Source of the DNA: a virus
Virus record (IMG/VR): IMGVR_UViG_3300035034_000127
Coordinates: 1 to 64,000 of that record
DNA: 64,000 bases
Direction: 5' to 3' (one strand)
Positions 44,001 to 50,090 of this stretch are shown here, piece after piece. The stretch's first letter is position 1, and every line of letters starts with the position of its first letter. The notes below the pieces were generated by a model. It was not told the DNA's origin. It made no database searches and saw nothing but the letters and a program-made list of their open reading frames with translations. The position numbers were made by a program, and so were the translations under genes.

Positions 44001-46143
44001 TGTTTACGTACACAATAGTTGTTAAATCGTTTAGTAATCCAGAATCCTTGTATACATCAATACGAAAGTTGTTGTTTTCGATATTAGTAACTTCATATTG
44101 TCTAATCACATACTGCTTGGATTTAACCGGAGTCTTGGACCATCCATTAAGCCATTCGAAGCTGGTTCTCGTTGAATACTTTCTTAGCAGAGCACTGCCA
44201 GTAGTTACTTCAGCTATTCCTTCATCTGCCTGATATGTAAATTTATCACTAAGAAGATTAAAGTCAAATAGTATGTCACCTGAGTTTTCAATATTTCTGT
44301 ATGCTAAGGGAAAGCCTAGCTCTAAGTCATTAGATCCCAATCCTTGCCTATAGCTAAATAGTTTGGTTCCGTTAAACGTCGTGCTATCAAAGATATCAGG
44401 ATCTTCAAGTCTATTACCGGCTTGGCAGTCACATAGATCAAAGCGTGGAGCTTGGTTTAACGTTTCTTTTAGTTGGCCTTTCTTCCACGTGTTATTGTAA
44501 TAAAAACTTACGCCAGCATTTGCTTTGCCTTGTGTTACCAGTACAGTTTCATTTTCCTTAGGTTCGCTGTCCTCTACCTCAACTAAACTAATTTGTCGTT
44601 GGTCACTAACATTGATAAAATTGACTTCATAAATCTTACCATTTATAAGGACGTCGGTATCTGCAGTAAACAATACTCGCATGCCCTGAGTTAGATCAAC
44701 ATTATCTACGTTGTATCCCAGCTGGCCTTCGATAGTAGAAAACACATCTTTTGTAAAATCGTCAATCAGCGTAACGTCGGCTTTAGCTTCTGTTCCAAAA
44801 GAATACAGCTTTAGTCCTGCTTCAAATTCAATAATAGGACGTTTTGCTCTAGTTTCTTCGTCGATATTTATAGGAAGATCGGCTTGCTCAAAGCTGGCAG
44901 TAATAACATCTTTATGGAACCATCTGTTATATCGCGACCACGCATTACGGTCTTTGCTTGCTCGGTTGCTTAATATGTAGTCTTTTGATTTAGCATACGA
45001 ACTGGCGTTAGCGAACGGAAACCTGTCAAACTGATCAGAGTCGTAAGGAATCAACTTGTTAGTAGAGTAGGCCGCAGGTATAACTAGGTCAGCTTCGTTG
45101 ATCAATCTTATATTGGTACCAACTCCTTCAACATACCATGCTGAGTTAGCGTAGTATGCTGGAGTTATGTTTCCAACAAAAGTTAGCTTCATACCGTTAC
45201 TTAGGTCTAGTCCGGTTGCTGTTTGATATGTTTTCTTTCCTAGTATATCATCAGCAACATCAAGAAAGGTATTACTCTCTATATCGTAAATTCGAAAAAG
45301 TCCGCTAGTGTCGATACTATTTTTACTTAGGTAGAACACTCGTTCCGCTGCATTATACGGTACTGTGAATTCAATCGTACCCTTCTCGATATACGCAATA
45401 GCTACTTCCTGGCCGGCGTCGTCTAAATTACGTACGCCGTCCGGAAGCAAAGTGGATACATTTACTGAATCATCAAATATTCTGTTAACAGAAAACGCTA
45501 ATGGATATCCAGGAGTGTTGATTTCAAATCTGTATGTCTGTCCTCTGTAAAGTTTTAGAGTTGGATTTCTTGTCGCAGTGTCATTAAATACATAGGCAAC
45601 ATTGTCGCCATCGTCTACAGTTGAAACTGAGTAGGTGCTTACAACGTCACGCTGCTCGCCTGATACTTGAATAGATAAAGGTCCATTGGGTAGCCAATAG
45701 TACTCACGAAAGTTAACAAACTTATCGTAATCAATATGAGGAGCCCAAGCGTAAGTGTCTTGTGAATTTAAACGGCTTGCGTTATCTGTGTTTGCGCCAA
45801 AATATCTCAGCGAGCCAAGGTAGTCGTTATAGTCTTTATAAAAAGTAACGTTGTCTAGATTATCCTTAATAACAGCCACTGGTTCTAGTTGATAATTGCC
45901 TCTATCAATACTTACGTCACCGATGTAATTGTCAGTACTCTTATAGGCCTTGGCAGTCTTGCGCCCAACAAACCCGTTGAGCTTTTCAGCTACGCCGGGC
46001 TGAATTAGCTGATCAATTGTGCCTTGCAGAAATTTTCTGTTAGCTTCTGTCCTAAAGAATTTAGGTAGAAGGTCTGCTGCTGTACGCTTAGTATTGCCTG
46101 GCGTCGGAAGTGGGCTCTCGTTTTGACTATCGTTATAAGCCAT
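32044..46143 (-). CDS. Giant virion structural protein, 4,699 residues
   Basis: One uninterrupted 14.1-kb frame. The N-terminus (ADLLPKFFRTEANRKFLQGT) begins a tail/baseplate-type region. Several CBM5/12-like modules (aromatic W/Y...G.iV.y....Y.a) occur near residues 1531, 1788, 2293, 2921 and 2968. FG-GAP or beta-propeller-like repeats (SVSPDGEYLIAGLP, SMRPDGMSFAIS, MSYGQDNLVISS, LLSNGNHVYVGIP) run through about 2260-3245. Beta repeats of the GSGY..P type occur near 3680 and 4030. The C-terminus has HAVGTKVYD and a beta domain. Position directly after gp6 matches the very large structural proteins of marine T4-like phages. A host-surface adhesin carried on the baseplate is a reasonable inference. 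Confidence 0.8.
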   Translation of the reverse strand: MAYNDSQNESPLPTPGNTKRTAADLLPKFFRTEANRKFLQGTIDQLIQPGVAEKLNGFVGRKTAKAYKSTDNYIGDVSIDRGNYQLEPVAVIKDNLDNVTFYKDYNDYLGSLRYFGANTDNASRLNSQDTYAWAPHIDYDKFVNFREYYWLPNGPLSIQVSGEQRDVVSTYSVSTVDDGDNVAYVFNDTATRNPTLKLYRGQTYRFEINTPGYPLAFSVNRIFDDSVNVSTLLPDGVRNLDDAGQEVAIAYIEKGTIEFTVPYNAAERVFYLSKNSIDTSGLFRIYDIESNTFLDVADDILGKKTYQTATGLDLSNGMKLTFVGNITPAYYANSAWYVEGVGTNIRLINEADLVIPAAYSTNKLIPYDSDQFDRFPFANASSYAKSKDYILSNRASKDRNAWSRYNRWFHKDVITASFEQADLPINIDEETRAKRPIIEFEAGLKLYSFGTEAKADVTLIDDFTKDVFSTIEGQLGYNVDNVDLTQGMRVLFTADTDVLINGKIYEVNFINVSDQRQISLVEVEDSEPKENETVLVTQGKANAGVSFYYNNTWKKGQLKETLNQAPRFDLCDCQAGNRLEDPDIFDSTTFNGTKLFSYRQGLGSNDLELGFPLAYRNIENSGDILFDFNLLSDKFTYQADEGIAEVTTGSALLRKYSTRTSFEWLNGWSKTPVKSKQYVIRQYEVTNIENNNFRIDVYKDSGLLNDLTTIVYVNNKLQLINVDYKINRINKVAIVQFDKNLLSGDIVQIKTDSKTVKNNNGYYEFPHNLERNPLNEDIKDFTLGEVIAHVDSLIEEVPSFAGAFPGPGNLRDLGDVSRFGKKFVKHSGSINFPLYHTTSKEYNIVKALRYSRDEYAKFKRIFLETATTLGFDGNTSRHVDKILERVNKDKIKTQPFYFSDMIAYGPNNIIEYQILDSRTELYALNNAFDLETLSASSVLVYLNGKQLTVGQHYTFDPQGFVVVNAGQQEGDILELIEYEVTDGSFVAPTPSKLGLYPKFSPELTIDDTYQTTAPANSGPYKVYGEQDVAAANAARGWFRPVYTTKSAAKTADQDAGGSGQVSTVRFKGLTESLYIANSAANILGGQDDVEIDAYPVGIPFIRGHDGSYVRAYLDFRDELLLDFEKRIFNNIKVQWSEDVIDVDGFFGGDFRPSEFSSAEINKSLSPEFTQWLKLVDNDYTDNFFYDRTNEFTYNYSNANNLADEDLLGFWRAVYKQAFDTDRPHSHPWEMLGFRIKPLWWNESYGSAPYTGDNLNMWRDLEQGIVREPGKNIIFLAKFARPGLVNFIPSDQKGKLKSPLASSYVKNFILRLSTQSFKFGDQSPVETAWRRSSQYPFSVVTTMLLNQPAKVFAAGYDVSRITTNLVGQQVYSETRKFMSNADVVFPNTSQDSSRVLTSGFVNYIYNLVAGDILSVYSDYQLQFLELRNQLGFKLAGFSDKSKINLVLESTTPRTDTQAGVFVPQENYEVVFNTSSPVDFVIYSGVAIEKTAGGFLLRGYNNDMPFLDYYAPRVGTSSVDITVGGISEIPSAWQSDTQFYEGQVIENNNVYYRATARFRSAQLFSTDNLAKLPKLPVNGGKSANFKKNFDNRKVLSLQYGERLESSQEVIDFLLGYGQRLEDLGFDFNYVENETVNNWNQAAKEFLFWSTQGWAAGTAITISPAANKVNFKRDFTVVDNIFDNFYTYSLLKADGLALLSEYSSLLRDQNSFGIQTVNTDDGLYSVALALVQKEHVVVIDNRTIFNDIIYEPSTGYRRDRIKIVGYRSGDWNGGLNIPGFVYDGAVISEWASWKDFQIGSLVKYKQFYYVATENVPGSKEFNTNLWYRLSKKPEAELITNFDYRINQFTDFYDLDTDGFDAELQRMAQHLTGYQKRQYLANIITDDVSQYKFYQGMIQDKGTKNALSKMFEKLGAAGKESLEFFEEWAIQVGRYGAIDNTSQIEINLKQDQIRISPQTIELTDDIPLSNLEKVYRIKSFELYDKPANYTGAPFFTKPLVNEYVRTAGYVDENDVTFVAGSTEDLRNGNVDDVALGEYIWITEILDRPWDVYQHVTTGIKVSKLLDNKETNKFGDSLRELTLDRYTTNRILVGDIIGVRDTRTLGVNGFYEVDSIDLIKLNVINIRVPTDAAFETFADENFQLTLLRSVRLNNLLELQDVVQDTLYQDQTAWIDNYNGDWAVLNNSSVYTNEQALTNPVQEEGIEHKYGNEVLVTADNNNVFVTAPEVENGKVYYYRRSSESFNVQLDQEISFAQQGLMTSFANGFASSVSVSPDGEYLIAGLPQASGVKTRFQGLFDPDATYTKNQIVKFRESLWRANRTIFPQISTQPFSTFSSYNNIIGSFDDNDQLAALIIAGDSQLANNITNHILVRAPKEMYQGTTAGDKVNLFWNARSYSYPTLDFYEPFDGLIPEISSSFLNQEHIIKEKIDHVFYVELYTALPSVNDRVTTDTGQATVYYVSTSRDGVIIYLKESNGTFETSGQLFIDNQDLIGVYTEEDTVSTNDAVTGFWYIETPTDYSNNGVYYDAGKGLVYADVRIENETREVNDYYNIQLTAGVIGNDFDDRNQASFVAQLSFTGDLTSADGQVGPEVSVPSSQWLVRTGKVFSDTLVSGDQLQLSLFESNERIINFAPSGLTGGYSTFNKLQTIVDMWDGYIDFNFTRFDAQGFVFQPQIGDVLEDLQMPRNGQGGLAITGITTSSAEVTWVQRNFNQVRVYVKNITGTWDQLNNIGRYNVKRNRNTAIRGQADVDRIIGVVEDSDNDICVGNDLIGKLIVFEADEIFADSRKWNEIIPITGEEYWFYTENIAQGAGRVPNPPFSLNKDYVQIYHIEADNFGTAGPVNEGAVAIYRRLTGGTYSYQRTIVSEYGMEDRQFGRDVEIRQVGNYYTLFVSSIGNGDQQELVGGIEIFRHGALAGENFKGNYAPGTYIKGDIVTFEDDYYVANKDQTEVESRIKDSIFWANISWKQGKDSNYRGEWNNSYGYAEGSIVFYNDKFYSAVTNISTGAGFVTTDWKQLSNLIDYVGFLPNVTGFTAYNEEVFESSNTPNVLVDFSKAYDISSNGQVIVTTATITGSDSTVNDTRVLIYRETDNKFLLSQIINAPELQNSTNWAYKISMRPDGMSFAISASLDDSAKVNQGQVYIYMQVDSEFVLTQTLLPPNNEEGEQFGYDMSYGQDNLVISSLNGDQKIPTTFDLVTNNETIIDNRFTRFNETILDSGVVYIFETLNDQLVFSERFRYDSATSQFGETLLSNGNHVYVGIPSLVTTTGQGVVVDYRKPKGKFAWNVLRESIVPVDISKIQGVFVYNKRTNEIITYLDYIDPVQGKIAGIAEQDITYKIGTDPAAYNVGILSDNTVDVDIFWAEKQVGQVWWNINTARFEWPYQGSISYQKEVWNVLAQGASIDVYEWVETQYTPLRWDALSATDAGSSLGITGTSLYGDEKYSARLTYDDISQTFSTVYYFWVQNKRDVPVNRTLSIFDITNLIRSPREQGYRFVSFLSDSRMVLNNFENIVTSDDVVLNIRYDTRETKIQNTHLQYLLMSDGSGVSKPTADIERKWFDSLIGFDENNRPVPNPAIPIAKRTGIQNRPRQGMFVNRTEALKQFIERVNLVLSKNLVVDQYQTSRLFSKDDAPSIATRKYDIVVDTTFDLDFLSINKITPARLEPVIVNGKIIQVNILSSGRGYKIEPTVEVAGAGKNFEVKLSINNLGQVTTAIITNEGSGYGDATVLLPRRYSVLVNNDDNLNGKWAIYSWNEIERNWFRTQIQAFDVSRFWDYRDWYAEGFNQFTDIDFEIEGTYLLGGLRDTIGNVVKAKSISSGGWLLLKKIANEETEDFTINYDTIGRQAGTISFNESLYNVEKNAVGFDSRSYDSFFYDSVIAKELRIIFEVIRDDLFIAELAVEYNQLFFASLRYVLSEQPAVDWMFKSAFINVKHNVGNLDQKVNFENDKLASYQAYVNEVKPYSSKVREFISSYTSIDDTQSAVTDFDLAPQYDILTKRIVTSKAFISNGELIDAGANTDSYPRKYWKDNIGYTVTEVRIQNPGSGYTIAPEIKLEGASAKQATAKAFIGYGKITAIKVTSPGVGYINMPTVIIDVPQSDVGIRASATAILGDGVVRTPTVKIKFDRTSGQYTIEELAEVANFVGSNVDINYNLKWPMDLDNRKVKVYVNEVQQLRSQYSYTNITYSPTIDTLAEDFNYGNGNVAAGPGTQQISNGYTYQQGRIIFTKPPANQSDVRIEYYRPISMLSAADRIKFAYNPLSGMLGSELAQVMTGIDYGGVEVSGLGFEIETGWDTEGWYTDTWDTDGTNFEDEVFVADGSTTAVELREALEDGVIYNIYKNGIRLDDPEYGTAEQVNQNAVTSSIFGDGSTSVVELADLGITLVNEDVLIIRKSTSDGSVAPDDESYDQALIGGNLAYSSARGINPEEIIVDGDSFITPTTSGGPEELVSGQVMDALDLRVYNRDVSAATNVSTFAYRQFKDILNRTHFKRLNSAVTTLAQPLNSYDLRIEVQDGANLAVPDKGRNLPGIIFIDKERIEYFVKDGNTLRQLRRGTLGTGTAQQHAVGTKVYDQNSDKTIPYKDRTIVQNFTTDGVTGSFAIGFTISSVNEIEVFVAGTRLRKQATQVFDATVALNSPDGDISIPADFEIVDGEIVLTTVPAENVRVTVVKKVGNTWAKPGESLATTNTPIANFLRAGTSAQPE

Positions 46144-46157
46144 TATTAATTATGTCC

Positions 46158-49100
46158 TTATCTAGATATAATGCCTGAAGTAGCTGTCATAACGCTAGTT
46201 ATTACGTTACCGCTTGCTTGCAATTCTGTTGCTGTTAGTTCGTCAATAATTTCTACATCACGTACACTAGCAGCACTAATAAAAATTTCATCAAGTTCGG
46301 ATTTTATTTCAAATAAACTACCGAACGATTGTGAACCTTGTCTTGGCACAATTACTATACTTACTAATCTGGGTGACATAGTGTTCATAATATATGCACT
46401 AAGCTCTTGAAAGTAAAAAGTCTCTCCAAAGTCCCAATTCTCAATAGCAAAAAATTGATTCATTGATTCAATTATCTCTGCTTTTAACTCATTTTCGTTA
46501 ACTACTATTGATTTATTTCGAACCACTTTAAACTTAACTTGTAAATCATTCATTGCCTTCTCACCAAACAGTACCTTGTACTTAACTGGATGATAAACTA
46601 TCTCGTCACTAATTGACTTTATTGCATTAATTGCAGTGCCGTAAGATCTGAAAAGGCTATCACTACTTTCAGGTTTTGGTTTTACTGTAACTATTCCTGC
46701 AACATATTTTCTAACTTCTGTATCATAATTCTTTGTTAGCAAGAAAGTATCAATAATATTACTTGCGCTGGGATCAATTCTATAATTGCTGTCAGCTACG
46801 TGCACGTAATGAAACTTCAGCCCTGACCTTCCAAAGTAAACTTTATAATCTGTATTAATCGTTGTATTATTTAACAATTTATTTAGAGTCTTAAATACGC
46901 CTACCTCAAACAGGTAAAATATTTGTCCTTCCTGTTCTGCGCTATAAATTATGTTCGATTGGTTATTAACTACCTTAATAGAACCACTCGAGTTATCGAA
47001 AAATCTAAAGTCTTCTACTCCGTCAGACGTCGTAAATCGCTGTTGAAAGATAATTTTCTGAGACGGTAATACTTCTGGTTCGACAATTCTATTAAATAGG
47101 TCCGGATCGTCAATAACACCGTCGTTGTCTAAATCAACAAACTGTATTTCGATCTTTGTAGTATCTACATATCCTTCTTTGTCTCTATAAGCATCAGAAA
47201 TTCCCCAGTTAAAATCTCTTGTGAAACTACTAGCACTGTCTGGCTGCTTATTAATTCCTAATACTCGAATCCCATCACGAGCAATTTTTCCTGTTTTGGG
47301 ATTAAAGACTTTGTCTGCGCCGTCAAATGTAAACCGGACTTCGTCTTTACTTTCGAATACGTATCTAAGATTGCGATGAGTAATAGTATACGTATTGCCA
47401 TTGGTTTTAAAATTCAATAACCAACTTGCATCAAGATTTTGTCCGCTGAGATCTCCTGCTTTACCTGTGCTAAATTCAGATAGTGTATTAATATTCGATG
47501 CAAGCACCAATTGCCACTCGCGAGTGTTTGTATTATATCTTAGAGCATAATCTTTGTAAGCAAATGTTTGATCAATTATTTGCGTTTTTAGGTCAGTTAG
47601 TAATGTTCTAGAGATTTTTGGAATAACTTGACTCAGCAGCGAACCATCAGGAATAAGATCAACTAGTGTAATAGGACCCCTATCGTCTATAGTTAATGTT
47701 GTTCCGTCTGATACAGTGCCAGCGACCTTGGTCCATAGGTATATAGTCGAGCCATCTAGATTTGGGTTAGCTGTGTAAGTACCGTCTGCTAAGAAATACT
47801 GTTGCACACCGTTAACAATGGGTGCCACAAACTTAAGAAGAGTTCCGGACTCTACTAATCGTAAATTATTAGCAGTAAACGCGCCGACAGCGTAGGCTTC
47901 GCCCTGTGTGTCATTAAGGAATCCAGTATACTGGTTAGTAAATTTCGTTGTATTTTCCCAACTTGCACTTAAATCCGAAGTAATTGTTCTTGGAAATTCC
48001 GAGTAGTAAAAGTTCTTGAGGTTAGTACTATTAATGATATCCTCAACAGTATTAACCAATATGCCTTCAATATCACTTTGTGAAGAAAATGCAAATTGTG
48101 TTTTTACCTCGTATAATTCTTTATATATAATGCCGTCATCAGCAAACAAACTAGTATTAGAATACTTGCCACTTGCATCTTTTAAATCAAAATATCTACT
48201 TATGCCACTACTAACTCTGTTAACACTCTTAGTTTTTATAATGTCTTGGCTGACTGCGAGAGGACCTATGTTGTAATCTTCGCCTGTGATTAATCGATTC
48301 TGTGTGTAATAAGTCGCAGGTGCATTTTGTTTAATACTGTCGTTAGATTCAGTAGGAGTACCATTAGATACTGTATAGTTTAATCTTAGTACAAACGTTA
48401 GTGTTTCGAGCGAACCGCTGCGGCTTTGATAAGGAATTTCAATAGTGACGTTGCCTACTGCGCCAGGTGAAATTACACTGAATCTATTCAAGCTGGTTCT
48501 GTAATATATTTTAAAGTTTCCTGCTGGAAGATTACCAAAAATTCCGTCACTAAACACTAGATTAATTCTATCACTAATTCGAGTAGACACAGCATACACA
48601 TTGCTAATACCTTTAAAAAGGCTGTTATAGATAATATTGTTGCCTTCTACTGCGTCTAGTTTGGACCACGCTGTAGTCTCAAAACCGTTTGTATCCACGC
48701 TGTAAAGCCATACATCGTCGTTATTAATATTCTCTGCGTCAATGCCTACGATCTGGTTCGGGATCGGATTGGTTACCGAAAATGTACCTTCGTCTAGTCT
48801 ACCCTGCCGAAAGTGCATGAAAAATCCAGTATTGTTAGAGCCAGCGCCCTGGCCGTCATCTCTAAACAAAAACGCAGGGCTAGTGCCAGGAAGTGGTGGT
48901 TCTTCTCTTATCACGCTATTGGAAAAGTCAGTAGATACTACTTCATATCTAGTACTAACTCCTTCAATAGACTTTGTAAACGGAAACACTGGGACCCCAG
49001 TGTTAGTTGCGTTCAATCGGTATTTCTGTGTCTGTACACCGTCAATATTTTCAGTCTTTAAAGGACTGCCTACTGCATTAGTAACAGGAAGAGCTGCGTT

Positions 49101-49580
49101 TATTATCTTAATAAATTGTTCAAAAAAGTTAGGATTGCTTTGATCGTTCCACCGAATTGCGGAACCTGCAAGATTTAATCCAGCACTGTCAACAACCTGC
49201 TCTGTGGTCTTTACTGTAGAAATTTTAAGCAGTCCATTAGCTGCTTGATTTCGACGAGGATTGTAGGTCAACATACGTGCAAGACGTAGTACGCTTTCCC
49301 TGCGTTCAGCTGTTTCGAGGAAGTTTTCTCTGGCATTTAAGTCTATTCTAAAAGATAGGTTTTGACCTAGAAACGCGATCATATCAATAAGAGCAAGATA
49401 TTCGCTTGATTCGATATAATCGTTAAAATCTTCAGGGTAGTTTTGTCGCAGATAATTAATCATGGTTCTGCGCAAGTTGTCAAAATCATAGCTCTGGAAG
49501 TCAGCGTTTCTGAAACTCTGATAGATTCTTTTCCAGTCTTCTGCTACTAAAAGCCGTGTTTGTCTATCTGTTGCAGACAT
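46158..49580 (-). CDS. gp6: Baseplate wedge protein gp6
   Basis: 1,140 residues. The N-terminus (DFDNLRRTMINYLRQNYPED, then FNDYIESSEYLALIDMIAFL and NARENFLETAERRESVLRLA) is the conserved gp6/J-type baseplate wedge signature. T4 gp6 is about 660 residues, so this is much longer, as in marine relatives; the extra part lies in the middle and carries beta-rich segments. Two gp6 subunits with gp25 and gp53 form the core wedge that joins the baseplate periphery to the hub. A late promoter GATAAATA lies at 49606-49613. GAGGA precedes the ATG. Confidence 0.88.
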   Translation of the reverse strand: MSATDRQTRLLVAEDWKRIYQSFRNADFQSYDFDNLRRTMINYLRQNYPEDFNDYIESSEYLALIDMIAFLGQNLSFRIDLNARENFLETAERRESVLRLARMLTYNPRRNQAANGLLKISTVKTTEQVVDSAGLNLAGSAIRWNDQSNPNFFEQFIKIINAALPVTNAVGSPLKTENIDGVQTQKYRLNATNTGVPVFPFTKSIEGVSTRYEVVSTDFSNSVIREEPPLPGTSPAFLFRDDGQGAGSNNTGFFMHFRQGRLDEGTFSVTNPIPNQIVGIDAENINNDDVWLYSVDTNGFETTAWSKLDAVEGNNIIYNSLFKGISNVYAVSTRISDRINLVFSDGIFGNLPAGNFKIYYRTSLNRFSVISPGAVGNVTIEIPYQSRSGSLETLTFVLRLNYTVSNGTPTESNDSIKQNAPATYYTQNRLITGEDYNIGPLAVSQDIIKTKSVNRVSSGISRYFDLKDASGKYSNTSLFADDGIIYKELYEVKTQFAFSSQSDIEGILVNTVEDIINSTNLKNFYYSEFPRTITSDLSASWENTTKFTNQYTGFLNDTQGEAYAVGAFTANNLRLVESGTLLKFVAPIVNGVQQYFLADGTYTANPNLDGSTIYLWTKVAGTVSDGTTLTIDDRGPITLVDLIPDGSLLSQVIPKISRTLLTDLKTQIIDQTFAYKDYALRYNTNTREWQLVLASNINTLSEFSTGKAGDLSGQNLDASWLLNFKTNGNTYTITHRNLRYVFESKDEVRFTFDGADKVFNPKTGKIARDGIRVLGINKQPDSASSFTRDFNWGISDAYRDKEGYVDTTKIEIQFVDLDNDGVIDDPDLFNRIVEPEVLPSQKIIFQQRFTTSDGVEDFRFFDNSSGSIKVVNNQSNIIYSAEQEGQIFYLFEVGVFKTLNKLLNNTTINTDYKVYFGRSGLKFHYVHVADSNYRIDPSASNIIDTFLLTKNYDTEVRKYVAGIVTVKPKPESSDSLFRSYGTAINAIKSISDEIVYHPVKYKVLFGEKAMNDLQVKFKVVRNKSIVVNENELKAEIIESMNQFFAIENWDFGETFYFQELSAYIMNTMSPRLVSIVIVPRQGSQSFGSLFEIKSELDEIFISAASVRDVEIIDELTATELQASGNVITSVMTATSGIISR

Positions 49581-49605
49581 AAATTAGATTCCTCGTTAAC
49601 TATGA

Positions 49606-49613
49606 TATTTATC
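49606..49613 (-). promoter_or_regulatory. Late promoter GATAAATA within a palindrome
   Basis: On the minus strand, 25 bases ahead of gp6. The element lies within a 16-base palindrome (49601-49616), TATGATA-AA-TATCATA on the minus strand. Unlike the 2446 and 3898 cases, the palindrome does not include the ribosome binding site. Confidence 0.6.
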
Positions 49614-49636
49614 ATAATAAAAAACTGCGTACTTAA

Positions 49637-50074
49637 TTAAGTTAGGCCGTTTTTCTGATCGAAGGTAAATGTAATTGATTCAGAGATATCGTAAGGTAAG
49701 TATGTAAGTTCACAATCAATAGAAATACCCTGTTCGTATGTATCGACTATTACATCCTTAGCTGATAGTCTAGGATCAAAGTTAAAAATATTTGTTACGT
49801 TTTCAATAATTGCTTCCTGTACAGCCGGAGTAAATGGCTCAAATAACATATCCCAGATTATACATCCAAAGCTAGGATTTGATAACTTTTCGCCCTGCCG
49901 TATGTGAAAGTGATTGATTAGATCCTGTTTAATTAGCTCGAAATCATACAAAGAAAAACCTTGGTTAGTCTGCGCCACAGAACTGAACCCTCTATACGCT
50001 CGGCCTGCCGAAGCAGTAGTTTTGGTAGGAGTTACACTTACTCGTTGGTATAAATTCTTTTCTAAGCTGCTCAT
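49637..50074 (-). CDS. gp25: Baseplate wedge protein gp25
   Basis: 145 residues, close to T4 gp25 (132). It has the gp25/lysozyme-like family pattern: ELIKQDLINHFHIRQGEKL, then PSFGCIIWDMLFEPFT and helix VQEAIIENVTNIFNFDPR. The EPR-type loop of contractile injection systems corresponds to this last segment. In the particle gp25 binds gp6 and nucleates sheath assembly. The start has GAGG 11 bases upstream (GAGGTAAATACGAT). It sits between gp5 and gp6 as in marine T4-like phages. Confidence 0.88.
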   Translation of the reverse strand: MSSLEKNLYQRVSVTPTKTTASAGRAYRGFSSVAQTNQGFSLYDFELIKQDLINHFHIRQGEKLSNPSFGCIIWDMLFEPFTPAVQEAIIENVTNIFNFDPRLSAKDVIVDTYEQGISIDCELTYLPYDISESITFTFDQKNGLT

Positions 50075-50090
50075 ATCGTATTTACCTCAC

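Noticed and set aside
43997-44980. Plus-strand open frames opposite the giant gene
   Set aside because: Short, no ribosome binding site, low-complexity compositions mirroring the coding strand.
49601-49616. Palindrome over the gp6 late promoter as an SD-sequestering hairpin
   Set aside because: The palindrome does not include the ribosome binding site (GAGGA further downstream), so it does not fit the 2446/3898 design.
50079-50086. GGTAAATA ahead of gp25 as a late promoter
   Set aside because: It is 5 bases from the ATG, so RNA would start at or after the start codon; the overlapping GAGG is better explained as the ribosome binding site.
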